Assembly: GCA_018343915.1 (NCBI GenBank)
Contig: JABRWF010000003.1
Location: 2,480,001 to 2,544,000, forward strand
DNA: 64,000 nucleotides
Direction of reading: 5' to 3'
Source of the DNA: Agroathelia rolfsii
Lineage: Eukaryota > Basidiomycota > Agaricomycetes > Amylocorticiales > Amylocorticiaceae
The notes beneath the pieces are model-generated. The model did not search any database, had not been told where the DNA came from, and saw only the letters and a program-made list of their open reading frames with translations. Position 1 is the stretch's first letter; each line of letters starts with the position of its first letter. Below, piece by piece: positions 23,665 through 35,013 of this stretch. The position numbers were made by a program, and so were the translations under genes.

Positions 23665-25664
23665 TTACGTCTTTTTTCTGAAGAGACCCAATGCATGCTG
23701 TCCACCGCAAGAGGCTACAATAGCCGCAAACGATCCGCCAGTCTTACGAACAATGATCGTAGGCGTCCTAACCTCTTCTTCATCGCCGAGACCGAGTTCA
23801 CTCTGTTGTCCGCTGCCCCATCCGTATAGCGCACCACCTTTGGTGACTGCCAGATTGTTATGAGTTCCGGCAGCGATTTGTACGACAGGATCATCCGAAT
23901 CCGGGAAGTCTACGAGCGTGGGTGTTGCCACAGCACCTTCGTATTTGGAGTCCTTCAATGCCAGATGATCCTCCGCAAGGCCCAGTTGACCACCATTGGC
24001 ACGACCACAAGCGTAGACTTTACCACCGGACGTCAAAAACAGAGTATGATGGTCACCTCCAACAATTTGGATTACTGTCTCGCCACCAAGTTCCTCCTTG
24101 CTCAAGCCGATAACCTTCTTGGGGGCTTGGACTTCGACATCAGTGCTCGATTTCTCAGCCAGTCCAGTGCCCGTTTGACCCATACTGTTCATGCCCCAGC
24201 CCCAGACGTCGCCCTGGTCATCAACAGCAAAGGAGTGGTAATTACCAGCGCCCACAACGCGAATTTTGCGCGATCGGCCGACTGTGACCTTGTAGGGAAC
24301 AAGACCTGTGGCCTTACGCCGCTCCATGACCCGATGACCAAGCTGGCCTTGTTCGCCAGCGCCCCATGCATAAGCATTGCCATCTATTCACACCGAATCA
24401 GTATAAATCCAGGTGGTAACTTGCCTTGATTACTTACGGGTGGTGAGAGCCAACAAGTGGTTGTTGCCGCAGACAACGTCTACGACCTTTTCATAGTTTC
24501 CAGGCTTCTTAGAAAGCTCGAGAACGCTAACAGGAATGAATTGATGTTTTTTCCCATCAGCGAATCCAAGATGGCCTTCCATAGCCTTGATACAGAAATC
24601 AACATTAGCTTAAATTGAGGCGGGGAAAAAAGGCAAGGCACTAACCCGGAAGCATCCCCAAACCCTGAATTCACCCTCATCGCTTACAGCAGCCGAGATA
24701 CTGTCGCCCGCTGCAACCTTCACGGCACGGAATTTCTCGTCAACGAGTGATTGCACAGGGTGTGGTACAGCTGTCAGCTCGTCAATATCGAGCGTCTTGC
24801 TCGAATCGGCTGGATCCGGGACATCTTGGGTAATGCGACCAAGTGCCGCGTCATCGTTGGTTCCGCATGACCAGATCTAGTGACATAGCAAGTCAGAACC
24901 CTTGGTATGAGATGGAAATCAGGTCCAACTTACTGTGCCCTTCTCATCGATGAATAGCGAATGAAGGCCACCTGCTGCGACGGCTTCCAGACCTGCACCT
25001 TCGCCACCGAAGGTACCATCTTTGATTTGCTCATCTACCCAAGGGTTACGCCTTGGTTTGCCAATTTCTCCCAGTTGATCCGGCCCCATGCCGAATTGCC
25101 CTGCGGAGAGCGTCAACATAAGTGAAGAAATTGAATGTGGCAACACTGACCGAAATTGCCTGCGCCCCATCCGAAGAGTTGCAACGCTGGCCTCGCGTGT
25201 TCCAAAGGCTTTGGTAACGAGTTGAAGTAAGGTACAGACTGTGGCACAGGCTCTGGAGCAGGTGCTGTCTTCTTCGCACTTTTCTTGGAGGTGGTCGTAG
25301 ATGCAATGGAAGCGTCGGTGGCCTTTCTTGTTAGAGGAGCAGCCGACCTAGACCTAGCACGGGACGCTGGCTTAGTCTCTGCTTTCTCTGCCTTTTTCGC
25401 AGGTTTGGTGGTTTTGGCAGCTTTCGCTGCAGTAGTTGATGCCGCAGATTTTGATGTGCTGCGGGCCCGTTTACGAGGTGGCGATTGGGGTTCTGGAGTC
25501 TCATCGCTCTCGGGCTCTGCATTGGCAGGGCCACGCTTCCTGCCACGGGTGGCGGGTTTTGCAATCGCAGATTTTGCCGCCGCTGTACGTTTACCTGCAG
25601 GCACATTTGCGGGTGCTGCTGAATCAGCAGCAGCTGTCGCTTTTGGGGTACGACGAGGAGGCAT
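23665..25664 (-). CDS. RCC1-family Ran guanine-nucleotide exchange factor
   Basis: Chromatin-bound exchange factor that charges Ran with GTP and drives nuclear transport and spindle assembly (yeast Prp20/Srm1, fission yeast Pim1). The N-terminal 150 residues are a basic, Ala/Lys/Ser/Pro-rich tail (for example KRTAAAKSA, PPRKRARSTSK) with nuclear signals and chromatin contacts. Then come seven-bladed propeller repeats with the RCC1 signatures: LFGWGAGNFGQ, IWSCGTNDDAALG, FRVWGCFR, NAYAWGAGEQGQLG, DVWGWGMNSMGQTG, VYACGRANGGQLG and LYGWGSGQQSELG, each with the VAAGGLHSLF-type strand (AGNYHSFAV, GGDHHTLFL, AGTHNNLAV, CGGQHALGL). Introns fall after FGQ, after the GTV/IWS boundary, after CFR and after TTR. 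The start MPPRRTPK is the only sensible one. Longer than yeast Prp20 only through the tail. Confidence 0.95.
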
Positions 25665-26236
25665 GTTCTAGTTATCGAGTGGAGTTCTGATGCCTCGGAT
25701 GATACAGAGGACAAGCACTGCAGGAGATGGTAGTGGGGGAAAGAGGAAGGAGTCCTTGTAATCAACCAGAATGTGAAGTCTCACCGGAATATATACTTCC
25801 GCGGCGCCCAAACCTGTGGCAAATGTGGTTCATGCACGTCACAGCAGCCGGACGACCCGGCAGTGGCTTGCTGATGGCATATATGCGCAATATGAACGGG
25901 CCTTCGTAAGAAACCAAGACAATACGATACATTCTACCGGTTTTATTGTATAATATACCACGTAACTGTAGGAAATTCACTCAAGGTAAGACCTCAACAT
26001 ACCGTAACGGTGACGCGCCGAGAATCCAAACGGCGCGTCAGTGGCAGTGGCGGTGGCGGTGGCTAAAGTGTGGCTGAACCAGCCGAAACTTCGCCGCTGA
26101 GTCCGGGCTCGCTTGCTCAGGGCAGAATCTTTCACCTGATTTACGTCCGTGTGACTGTGTGCTTGACGAGCATTAAGGATATCCAATGTATCTTAGATAT
26201 GCATCCACAGTTGTGCATCCATGCCTTATGCAAGCC
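25665..26236. other. Divergent intergenic, RCC1 / aldehyde dehydrogenase
   Basis: 572 bases with both promoters. A CAGTGGCAGTGGCGGTGGCGGTGGC stretch near 26038-26062 is a short imperfect hexamer run. No gene recognised. Confidence 0.45.
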
Positions 26237-28727
26237 ATGGCACGGCGGTACCACAAAAGTCGCTACCTTCCTCATGTCCCAGCATCGATTATAAGCCAGG
26301 GTGTCCAAATCCCACGAGAAGAGTATGCTTGAATTCTGTATGTATTTGGGCGTGTAATTGATATGCATCAACTCCCTTGTGAGGCTTCCTGTTTATAACC
26401 CTGCAACAGGAGAGCAGCTTTCAGTGTGCGTCTGCACAAATATCGTCCCGTCGTGTGCTTCAGATTTATCCACATACCGCTCAGAATCGATATTCCGACC
26501 AATAACGAGGTCCGTAGGACAATTGAGGTAGCTCATGAGCTCGTACACGACAAGGAGAGTCCATGGCGCAGGACCACTGCTCTTCAAAGATCAAAGTTGC
26601 TGTCCGCTCTTGCCCGTACCCTAGAGGAGCGCATCCCAGAGATGGCCCATATCGAAGTCTTGCAGACAGGCCGGACAATTCGCGAGATGAAGGCTCAACT
26701 CGGCAGACTCCCTGAATGGCTGTAAGTGATTGGAATAATTAAACGGATGGAGTCTTGACTTGGAACAAATTCATTTTTGCATCATAAAGGGATTACTTTG
26801 CTGCCTTACTCAGAACCAAGGAAGATATTGTTGTGCCTACACAGGGGAAGCTACTGAATTATGTCCAGAGAGTACCGCTCGGTGTAGTAGCTCAGATTAC
26901 TGTAAGCATCGCTTACTTTGCTTTGCTTGACAAGTTCATTCGCTGAGGAAACTCAAGCCATTTAACCATCCGGTAAACGATATTCCCACCGTATTTGCTT
27001 CCAGCTATTGAGTTTCCCTTAGCTTCTCATCGCGATCAAGAAGATTGCACCAGCTTTAGCAGCAGGAAACACGTATGATTCCCTGATGCACATTCGTTAA
27101 AGTCCTGCCTGATTATATACAATTCCCAGTGTCATAGTCAAACCTTCTGAAGTACACCAATACCCATATTCTGGTCAACACATGAGTAATCTTGGAGTAC
27201 TGACCATCAACATAGCATGCACCCATTACAGTACTTGAGTTTGCAGCCATGGCCGAGGAAGTAGGAAGTACGTTTGCCATTTGCTCGGTCTTTAGCGCAG
27301 CTCTGACCATAGATTTAGTCCCCTCGGGCGTTTTATCGGTTCTCCCTGGTTATGGGCGCAACACGGGAAAGGATATTGTTTCGCATCCGCTCGTTCGCAA
27401 AATTGACATTACCGTGAGCTCCGACACATCAACCTTGGGCTATGTCTCACTCATTCTTGATTTCATTTAGGCTGGGACGAATACAGGACGTGAGCTGGGA
27501 AGCATTGTCGGCTCTAACCTTGCTTCCTATACAGCTGAGTTGGGAGGCAAAGTAAGCATGATGTCCGATTAATCCGAGGGATTTGCTTACATGGTCTCTA
27601 TAGGCCCCTATTGTCGTATTTAACGATGCAGACATCGAAGCCGCCGTGAATGGTGCTGCTTTCGCATCCTTCATTGCATCGGGGCAGACATGTGTTTCGG
27701 GTGAAGGATTTCATCTTACCTCCTCCCTCCCGTTCTAGACTGAACCGTAACACTCCAGGCACCAGGCTTATCATTCAAAGTGGCATCTATGATGAGTTTA
27801 TGGCTCGCTTCCTGGATAAAGTCGACAGTATAACCAAACGTATGGGCAATCGTAAGTATTCACATATTCATACCGCTTCCTCCTTCCTCCTTTAATACTG
27901 CTTTCAAACTCACAAGCATGTTTTCAGCATCGAATCCAAAGTCGACCATGGGCTCTGTCATCTCCTTACGCCATCTAGAACGTATTGAAGCAATGGTTAA
28001 CCGGCGCGCAGTGAATACACAAGTCCTCGCTGGTGGCAAACGCATGCTGGGCACATCATCGCTCGACGGTTTCAGTTTTGCCCATGGCAGCTTCTTCCCG
28101 CCAACAGTTATTGCGAACGTTGATATCCAAGACGAGCTTTGGCGGGAGGAAGTTTTTGGGCCCGTTGTTGTGGTGAAATCTTTTGAGGTAATGATCACAA
28201 CGATGCCTCTCATGGACATAACATGGGTCGAGAATCTAATATAATAACACGACGATTTCAGGCCGAAGCTGAGGGTATTCAACTTGCCAACGCATCCCAA
28301 TACGGACTTGGTGCAGGCATATGGACCAAGGATCTTTCAAGGGCTCACCGGCTCGCGGCTGACATCGATGCTGGGTTGGTTTGGGTCAACACTCATCACC
28401 GAAACGATCCAAGTTCACCATGGTGTGTACTCCCGAATGCGGTGTCTTTCCCGAATTCATGAATTAACCAAACTTTTCATGCGTGTACAGGGGTGGCATG
28501 AAGGAAAGCGGAATTGGCAGAGAAAATGGCATCGAGGCTCTCATGGCATGTACGTGTCTGGTACTATTTTCCGTACACATATTTACATCGTGTGTATCAA
28601 CGATACTAATTGATTTAATAATACAGATTCTCAGAGCAAGTCAACCATCGTTAACATTGCGTCTCCCGAAGAGTATAGAGGCACCGACGACTGGTTTGCG
28701 GAAGAAGGCCGCGCACGCTACGGTTGA
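26237..28727 (+). CDS. Aldehyde dehydrogenase
   Basis: NAD(P)-dependent oxidation of an aldehyde to its acid; cytosolic by lack of a leader. The gene is cut into many small exons. Exon 1 (26237-26322, MARRYHKSRYLP..) joins through a GTATGC..GAG intron to ELPVYNPATGEQLS, the usual ALDH N-terminus. Conserved residues: Asn in QITPFNHPLLI, AGNTVIVKPSE, the general-base Glu in ELGGKAPIVVF, the nucleophile Cys in SGQTCVSG, then REEVFGPVVVV and GGMKESGIGREN. The segment normally 'FTGS' reads DITAGTNTGRELG. The C-terminus is about 20 residues longer than usual (EYRGTDDWFAEEGRARYG). All catalytic positions are intact and all joins I tested keep phase, so it should be active; the substrate cannot be told. 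Confidence 0.9.
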
Positions 28728-28792
28728 AGTTGGCGGCTTAATTAAGATTTATGTAGATGCCCGCATACTTCCAAACGTACGAATCCCGTAGT

Positions 28793-29160
28793 TCACATGG
28801 CGTGATGAATAGCATAGTAGAGTTCTTTTTGGAGGAAATCTGCTATTGGGTAAACAGCCAGCCACTTTCTTACCTTTGCCTTTATGCCGACATCCGGTGG
28901 ACTAGATCGATAGGTAATTAGGTCTTGGCTACTGTAGTGTGTATAATGAATGTACCCTCTTCGCTCAGACTCATCTGCTTTGCCCTCACCGGTATTGAGA
29001 TCTACAAAAGGGGATTGAAATCAATGCTTATATAATCATCACAGAACACTTAGTATGCATACCTAGTTGAAAACCGACCTCCCTTGCAAATTCAATGGCC
29101 AATGCAGCTTCGCTCATCCCGTCGGCTGGTTTGATGGTTTCTTCAAATCCACGTTCCATG
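28793..29160 (-). CDS. Small hypothetical protein
   Basis: Not recognised. Minus-strand ATG at 29160 opens MERGFEETIKPADGMSEAAL; an intron (GTATGC..TTTTGTAG, about 29063-29003) joins in phase to DLNTGEGKADESERRGYIHY and on to SSPPDVGIKAK. There the frame either runs on to a stop at 28793 (VRKWLAVYPIADFLQKEL..) or is spliced at a GTAAGA donor. About 90-100 residues, soluble, charged. It ends 65 bases from the stop of the aldehyde dehydrogenase on the other strand, so the two transcripts probably overlap tail to tail. Evidence is composition plus phase-correct splicing only. Confidence 0.42.
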
Positions 29161-29719
29161 TTCCAGAGAGTTAGGATTTGGTGAGCATTCGACTGAGAGT
29201 GGTGGCTTTTGCGTAACTGGGTCTAACCCTGTTTCTTATACTTATATGATAATCTCCCCGCACTACCCCAGTTTTCATATAGCCTGTTCCGACATCCGAA
29301 CAACCTCCAAGACGCTCATTTGCGTATATTGGCTTTCCACTCCAAATTGGGTATGATCTCCTGTTGGGAGCTCCTTACGGCACCCGAATGAGCTAGAGGC
29401 TTTTATATGCTATCCTGCATCAATCCGTGACGCCAATGTCTAATTTTCTTCGCTAAAGATTCCACGTTGATCAAGGCAATTTGCGTCTCAGTTTGTACCT
29501 CTAATTTAGAGGCAGCAAACAAGGTTACTCTTCGTTTCTTAGTGCACTTACCGCCGAGGACTTAAGTAACACACGGAAGTATGATACGAAATGACTGGAA
29601 ATTCTTCGAGGTGAGTAAATAGATAAAAATTCGTTACAGGCACCTTGAGTCCATTGAATATAATACATGGTATAATAAAACTTCATTCTGCTTCAAGGGA
29701 GAAAAATGAGCCGGACAGT
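29161..29719. other. Intergenic, no gene seen
   Basis: Promoter side of the small gene and 3' flank of vps60. Nothing else recognised. Confidence 0.5.
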
Positions 29720-30720
29720 CTAACTAGCCGCTTTCACGGCTTCTGGTTTGTCCGGTGTGGCCTATAGATTATGAACTAGCTAAGCCATGCGATAGATCTG
29801 CGCAAAAAAGAAACACGACTGTACCTCCTCAATTGGGGCTTCATCTATGAAGTCGGGCGCCTTGTTGAGATCTGCGAGGTATGACGCCCCTTCCTCCTCC
29901 TCTTCGAGTTGAAGTGCGTCCAATTCTGCAGATACAAAGGTGTTAGGGCTAACATTCTTACGAACCGAACTCCCTATTTGCCTACCAGCTTGTAGGTCAG
30001 CTTCGTCGATCTCGTCAGGCACAGCATACGAGCGGGATAAAGTCTCCTGTATTTCATTGGCCTGTTCTAGTAGGTCTTCCATGTCATAGTGAATACTCTT
30101 AAAGAAATAAGTACGAATCAGATCAAGACCGCAATTGTGGTAATAATCTCTACAAGGAAGTAATGCCTCACCTCGATCTGATCAATATCAATCTTTCCAT
30201 ACTGTTTCTTTATTTCTTTATTGGCCATCTTCATAGCGTCGACAGTGGCCATGGTGTTACGCAGGTTATCGGTAGCGAGAGCAGCAGATTCCATATTAAA
30301 CGACTGCTGCGACAGCTGGGCAATTTGAGCTTCATACATGCGCTTCTGTTTGAGTGTCCGCAAAGCTCTTTCTTGAATCGCATTCTATATAACGCAAGAG
30401 AGATGAATACGATGCGCAAAAGCCAAACAAATGCGACACATAAAGCACACCTTGCCGGGGCCATTACGCAGCTTGCTCATCTGCTCCTTGTATCGTGCCA
30501 GCTCGCCGTCGAGCTTCTTAATCTTGACCTCGATCGAAGCCATGCGGGAATCGGTCTATACAGTTTACATATACGCATATAGTGATGCGATGTGCCCCAA
30601 AAAGACTAAGCCAAATTATGAGAAAATAACATGATCAGATTAGTTGCTAACCGAGGCAATCGCATCCTGAAGCGTTGGCTTGGGCTTCTTACTAGAGGAG
30701 GTACCAAATATTCTGTTCAT
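29720..30720 (-). CDS. vps60: ESCRT-III-associated protein Vps60 (CHMP5)
   Basis: Snf7-family protein that acts late in multivesicular-body sorting by binding Vta1 and stimulating the Vps4 ATPase. Six exons (30652-30720, 30451-30555, 30172-30384, 29986-30097, 29825-29925, 29720-29761) join to 213 residues, close to human CHMP5 (219). The N-terminus MNRIFGTSSSKKPKPTLQDAI is diagnostic of Vps60/CHMP5 rather than other Snf7 proteins. Helices follow: RMASIEVKIKKLDGELARYKEQM, ALRTLKQKRMYEAQIAQL and NMESAALATDNL. The acidic C-terminal part has DELDALQLEEEEE-like sequence and ends PDKPEAVKAAS. The first intron has a weak GTTAGC donor. It shares a short promoter with did2. Confidence 0.94.
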
Positions 30721-30947
30721 GGTGTATGGTGTGTGTGCGCTTGAGGAAGAAAGCTTTAAGAAGAGACTTGGTTAAGTTGGTCGCAGCAGTACAGGTAAGG
30801 ATGATCGTAGCCGAAGAGCGCACGCGCTGCGGAGATTTAATTCCGTGCTTGTTATGATATCACGCGGTATGCACCAGCACAGCGGCTGGTGTTTCCTTTC
30901 TTGGCGCAGCATTGCACTCTGAACTACTGTCATTATTACCCACCACT
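30721..30947. promoter_or_regulatory. Bidirectional promoter between vps60 and did2
   Basis: Only 227 bases separate the start codons of two divergent ESCRT-III genes, so both 5' UTRs and core promoters must fit here. I see no TATA box; a G/C-rich stretch with GCGCACGCGCTGCGG lies near the middle. Confidence 0.7.
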
Positions 30948-31839
30948 ATGAGCAATCTAGAAAGTACGTCGAGATACGTTCTAGCAATCGAAATCACCAC
31001 TCATATGATTGGATTTCTCCTAGAAACGCTGTTTCAGCTCAAAGTATGCCTCCAATGACCACGTTCATGCCAAGACAAACAGCTGATCTCTCACATCTTC
31101 CGCTTACCCACGCATGCAGTTCACAGCGAAAACGCTGAATAAACAGGCCAAGAAGGCCTCAAAAGACGAGACGACAGAAAAGGCCAAGGTGAAGAAGGCC
31201 TTGCAGCAGGGCAACAACGACGGTGCTCGCATATACGCAGCGAACGCGATCCGCAAGAAGAGCGAGTCGCTCAACCTGCTCCGGCTCGCGAGCCGTATCG
31301 ATGCGGTGGCGAGCAGGGTTGAGACGGCTGTCGCGATGCGCCAGGTGACGAACGGCATGACGGGCGTGGTGAAGGGTATGGATAGCGCAATGAATAGTAT
31401 GAATCTCGACCGCGTGAGTGTAGTGTTTTTCTGTTCTCTTTATCTTATATCTTTTGGGCTTCCCATAGGCCCCAGTCATTGACGATTCCTTGCTTGACAC
31501 ACTCTCCCTGACGCTACGAATAATCTCACCTTTTTTTTTATTCTGCAGATATCCATGATCATGGACAAATTCGAAGCGCAATTCGCAGACCTGGACGTAC
31601 AAACGTCGTACATGGAAGAAGCCATGTCATCCACCACGGCGACCTCGATGCCGCAAGACCAGGTGGACCAGCTGCTGCGTCAGACTGCGGAGGAGGCCAA
31701 TATCGAGCTGCAGCACGATCTCGCCGCTAAGGAGCTTGAGCCTGCTGCACAAGAGATCAAGATCGCCTCCTCGTCCGTGGTGGGCGAGGAGGATGATAGA
31801 TTGGCAGAGCGACTGAGGGCGCTGAGGCCTGCCACATAA
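30948..31839 (+). CDS. did2: ESCRT-III protein Did2/Vps46 (CHMP1)
   Basis: ESCRT-III accessory subunit that recruits Vps4 for filament disassembly at endosomes. Four exons (30948-30963, 31024-31043, 31120-31413, 31549-31839) join in phase to 206 residues, against 204 in yeast. The first two exons are 16 and 20 bases and rebuild MSNLEKTLFQLK, which runs straight into [17 protein letters not shown]; this is the conserved CHMP1 start. A coiled region follows ([34 protein letters not shown]). The C-terminal helix [16 protein letters not shown] is a textbook type-1 MIM, D/E-x-x-L-x-x-R-L-x-x-L, that binds the MIT domain of Vps4. Functional partner of the neighbouring vps60. Confidence 0.96.
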
Positions 31840-32600
31840 ATATTTGTTGTGTGCATGCTTTTCTTCGCCCTTATGGTTATCATCCTCGTCATCGCTATCA
31901 TATGAGCGTAGCATGATTACATATACTTCTTTTCAAGAGCTCACATACATCCATTCCTATTCCGTTGTGCCATTTTTTCTCCTTCCTTGCTATGTATGTA
32001 TTTGTAGACATGACAATCTTTATGTATGTTCAAGTATTAGGATTTATGAAACCGCATCGCCAGAGAAAATGTAAAATGTTAAAAAAGAAGACAAAACCGA
32101 AGAAAGAAAGAAATAAGGAAAATTCAAAAAAAAAAAAAAAAAAAAAAAACGAGTAAAATGGGGTGAGGTGATTGGCGGTAATATGGGAAAAGGGGAGGAT
32201 ATCTGATATCATGAGAGAAAAAAATGAGGCTGCTACATGAAAAGACACAAAAACGTTAAATGAGATCCATGTGGGAGTGTAAGTAAAAAGGGTTATCAGT
32301 ATGTGACATACGCTCGTAAGCATAGGAAGAAGAAAAATTGGAGTCGAAGTCGAAATGAAGCAGGGTAGAAGAAGAGGCGTCGCCTAATACGTAGAGTAAT
32401 AAAAGAGGCATGAGAGGTGGGTGTAAAAAAGACGTAGTGTAAGAACAGAGATATTTTGGATTAAAACAGAGAGGGAAGGAAGTAAGAGGAAGAAAACGCA
32501 TGAGGGCATGAAAGAACCGACCATTAAAATACCGTAAGACAGACGTGTGAAGAAAGAAAATAAAATAAAAAGGTATGATGGGTATAACGCGAGTAATAGG
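31840..32600. other. Convergent intergenic, A-rich, no gene
   Basis: 3' flanks of did2 (plus) and the poly-Q gene (minus). Contains a pure run of 24 A at 32126-32149. Open frames here are low-complexity shadows. Confidence 0.55.
32126..32149. repeat. Poly-A tract
   Basis: 24 consecutive A read directly, preceded by AAGAAAGAAAG. No flanking duplication or coding relic marks it as the tail of a retroelement. Confidence 0.9.
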
Positions 32601-35013
32601 TCACCTCTTGCGGTCCCGGTCTCGCGACGCTCCGGCTCCTGCAAGCACGCCACGGACGAAACCCTCGAGCATAGCACGGCGCTCGCGACTCCCCAGTCGG
32701 GCAGCGCCGCGTTCTTCAAGGAGCCGCTCAACTTTCGAGACGAGGGTCTCGAATGGCAGTTTGCCTTCTTCGAACCGCCGCAGATCTATATGAAAAAAAG
32801 TAAATATGACAGCTCTCATCAATTTCAAAAGAAGCAGGACGATAGCCGAAAGACGTACATCGCTCAAATTTTTCATAGCCCTCTTCACCAAGCACACGCC
32901 TCCACTCATCGCCAGCCGTCTTACTATACGCATTGGAGCCCAGACCGTTCGCTGCCGTCCCAGCAGCACTAGCACCGACTTTACCATCTACGGGCCCGCG
33001 CATCCTCCCATACACCGGCAGCAGCGCCTCCTCCCGGACCTTGGTCGGTGCCCACATCAGCCCCAGCCCAAGATCAAGCGATCGCCCTTTCCTGCCTCGA
33101 TGCTGATCTTGCTGTTGCTGTTGCTGTTGCTGTTGTTGTTGTTGCTGCTGCTGCTGCTGCTTCTCTGCTGACGATGACGACGTCGTATTGCTATTCGGCG
33201 ATAGCGACGACGGCACGGGAGACTCAAATGAGAACGCACCATGCCCGATGCGCGCCGCGCGGCGGCCCCAGCTGCCACTTTTGAACCCGGGGCTGCCGCC
33301 AGGGGTGGGGCTCGTCGATGTGCCAAGGTGCCCCGACGAACCTGACACGGAGCCCGAGCGCGAGTTCAGATGGGCGTGGGATTGGAATTGCGGTGGTGGC
33401 GGTGGTGAAGGCAGCCCTCGGGCATGCGCTGGCAGGGCAGCCGGGGGCATAGACCCGTGCCTTCCTCTCGAGGGATGATTATGATGATGATGGTGATCTG
33501 TCGGGTGCGGCGTTGATAGATCCTCGACGGGTAGAGATGTCGGACGATTGATATCAACGCTTTCCCGTTTGCTGTTGCTGCTGCTGCCTTTGACCTTTTT
33601 GGCGCTGCTGATGTTGAATGATGGGCCGCGATAGGGCGGTGGCAGCCTCATGGATTCGGCCGAGGCGGGCTTTTTGGGCGTCGGTGGGGTATGTGTGATC
33701 GTGGGTGGAATCGGTGGCGGGGATGATGATTGGCGCTGATGGGTCATGGCAGAAGAAAAAGTGGGCACTTGCTGCGGAATAATGCCCGTGGTGGAACTGA
33801 TCGATGGCGCGGGTGACTTCGACCTGGTTATCTTTCGTCTGTGGCGGGAATCTGTGAGATCACTGAGACCGGTATAAAGAGGCTTCATAGGACCTACACC
33901 CAAGAACGAGGATTTGGACTGTGCGGCCTACTTATAACGGCTGGCGATGCCTCTGGTGACGTTGGCCGCGTGTCTGGTTTCGTATGCGTGGAGCTGCGAC
34001 GGTAGAGAGAGCTTGGACCCTCGCTCTTGGCTCCAATGCCAAACAGACCCTTGAGTCCACGAGTCTGCCTCGATGATGTCGAACCGTTGGTGGTTTTGCT
34101 GCTGGTGCTGCCCGTGGCATGACGTTGTGCGCCAAACTCACTGGCAGACGATATACTGGTCGGTGGATCAGACACTTCGAGTGGTGGGTCGAAAGATGAC
34201 AAGGGTGGGTGGTTAACGTCCGTCCTGAACCTGCGGGGGAGTGATGCGATAGTCGAGTGTGTCTGCATGGTCGTGGTGGAGATTGGACGGGACTGCATCC
34301 GGGAGGACGGCTTGGATGGTGAGACAGGCGGCGAGGCAAGGTGGTGGACTCTAGCGTCAAGGGACTGTATGCGTTCGGGGGGCTCAAAGTCGGCGCCATT
34401 GGCACTGCTCGTTCGTGTGCGGGAACGGGAACGAAAGAGATTCTGCAGCTGGAATCGAAGAAACGTCAGCATGGGGCTGGCTGCGGGCGGTGTGCAGACA
34501 TATATGTAAAGGCTTTATAAGAGCACCTTATTTGCAGACTTGGTTCGGTCGTGGTCTGTAGACGACAGCATGAACACGGACCGTCGTGCATAATCTGCTT
34601 TGTTTTTCGATGACGGACGGCGGACGACTGATCTGAGCTGGGGGAGGCAACACCACGTGTTAGGCACGATGCAGTAGTACCCATCATCGACCGCACTCAT
34701 GGCAGTGGGCAATCGTCGTCTGAGGAGCGCTCACCTGCAGCAGTCCAAGTGGGTGGCTGGCGCGCTCAGGCGAGGAGGTCACCCTGAAGTTCGAGTTCGA
34801 GTTCGACGCTGCTCGACGACGGTCGTAATAATAATACAAGTCGGATGATTCTGTGCCGGAACTGGCGCTAGTCGACGACTCGGCCTGATGGCCCCTGGAC
34901 ATCACTGCTGCACACATCGTCAGCGCCGTCTCAGTCTCGTGCAATAGGCAAGGCTGCTGGTAGTGGTGGAGGTGGAGCTGCTACTACTACCTACCTGTGA
35001 GCTCTGCCATCAT
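32601..35013 (-). CDS. Hypothetical poly-Q, Ser/Pro-rich protein
   Basis: Not recognised. The start MMAELT (35013) is spliced to AVMSRGHQAESSTSASS, then introns lead to LRSVVRRPSSKNKADYARRSV and LQNLFRSRSRTRTSS. The centre is disordered: many SP/TP sites, a His run, and a poly-Gln stretch coded by mixed CAG/CAA at 33110-33161. A compact C-terminal domain is likely: EEALLPVYGRMRG, DEWRRVLGEEGYEKFER, spliced to YLRRFEEGKLPFETLVSKVERLL and ending GASRDRDRKR. The join near 33910 needs an 80-base intron with donor GTAGGCC and acceptor CTCACAG to keep phase. Low complexity plus one helical tail suggests a regulatory or cortical scaffold, but no function can be given. Confidence 0.68.
33110..33161 (-). 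repeat. CAG/CAA repeat coding poly-Gln
   Basis: On the minus strand a block of CAG codons followed by alternating CAA/CAG codes about 17 consecutive Gln. The mixture of codons would limit slippage in the CAA part. Confidence 0.9.

Noticed and set aside
23860..24429. A 189-codon plus-strand frame
   Set aside because: Exact antisense shadow of the RCC1 propeller exons, which are far better supported.
25285..25671. A 128-codon Ala-rich plus-strand frame
   Set aside because: Antisense of the Ala/Lys-rich RCC1 N-terminal tail; composition follows from that.
32126..32149. Poly-A run as the tail of a retroposon
   Set aside because: No target-site duplication and no element relic upstream; it lies in a normal 3' flank.
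32806..33284. Plus-strand frames with poly-Leu or poly-Ala/Val
   Set aside because: Shadows of the CAG/CAA poly-Q repeat read on the other strand.
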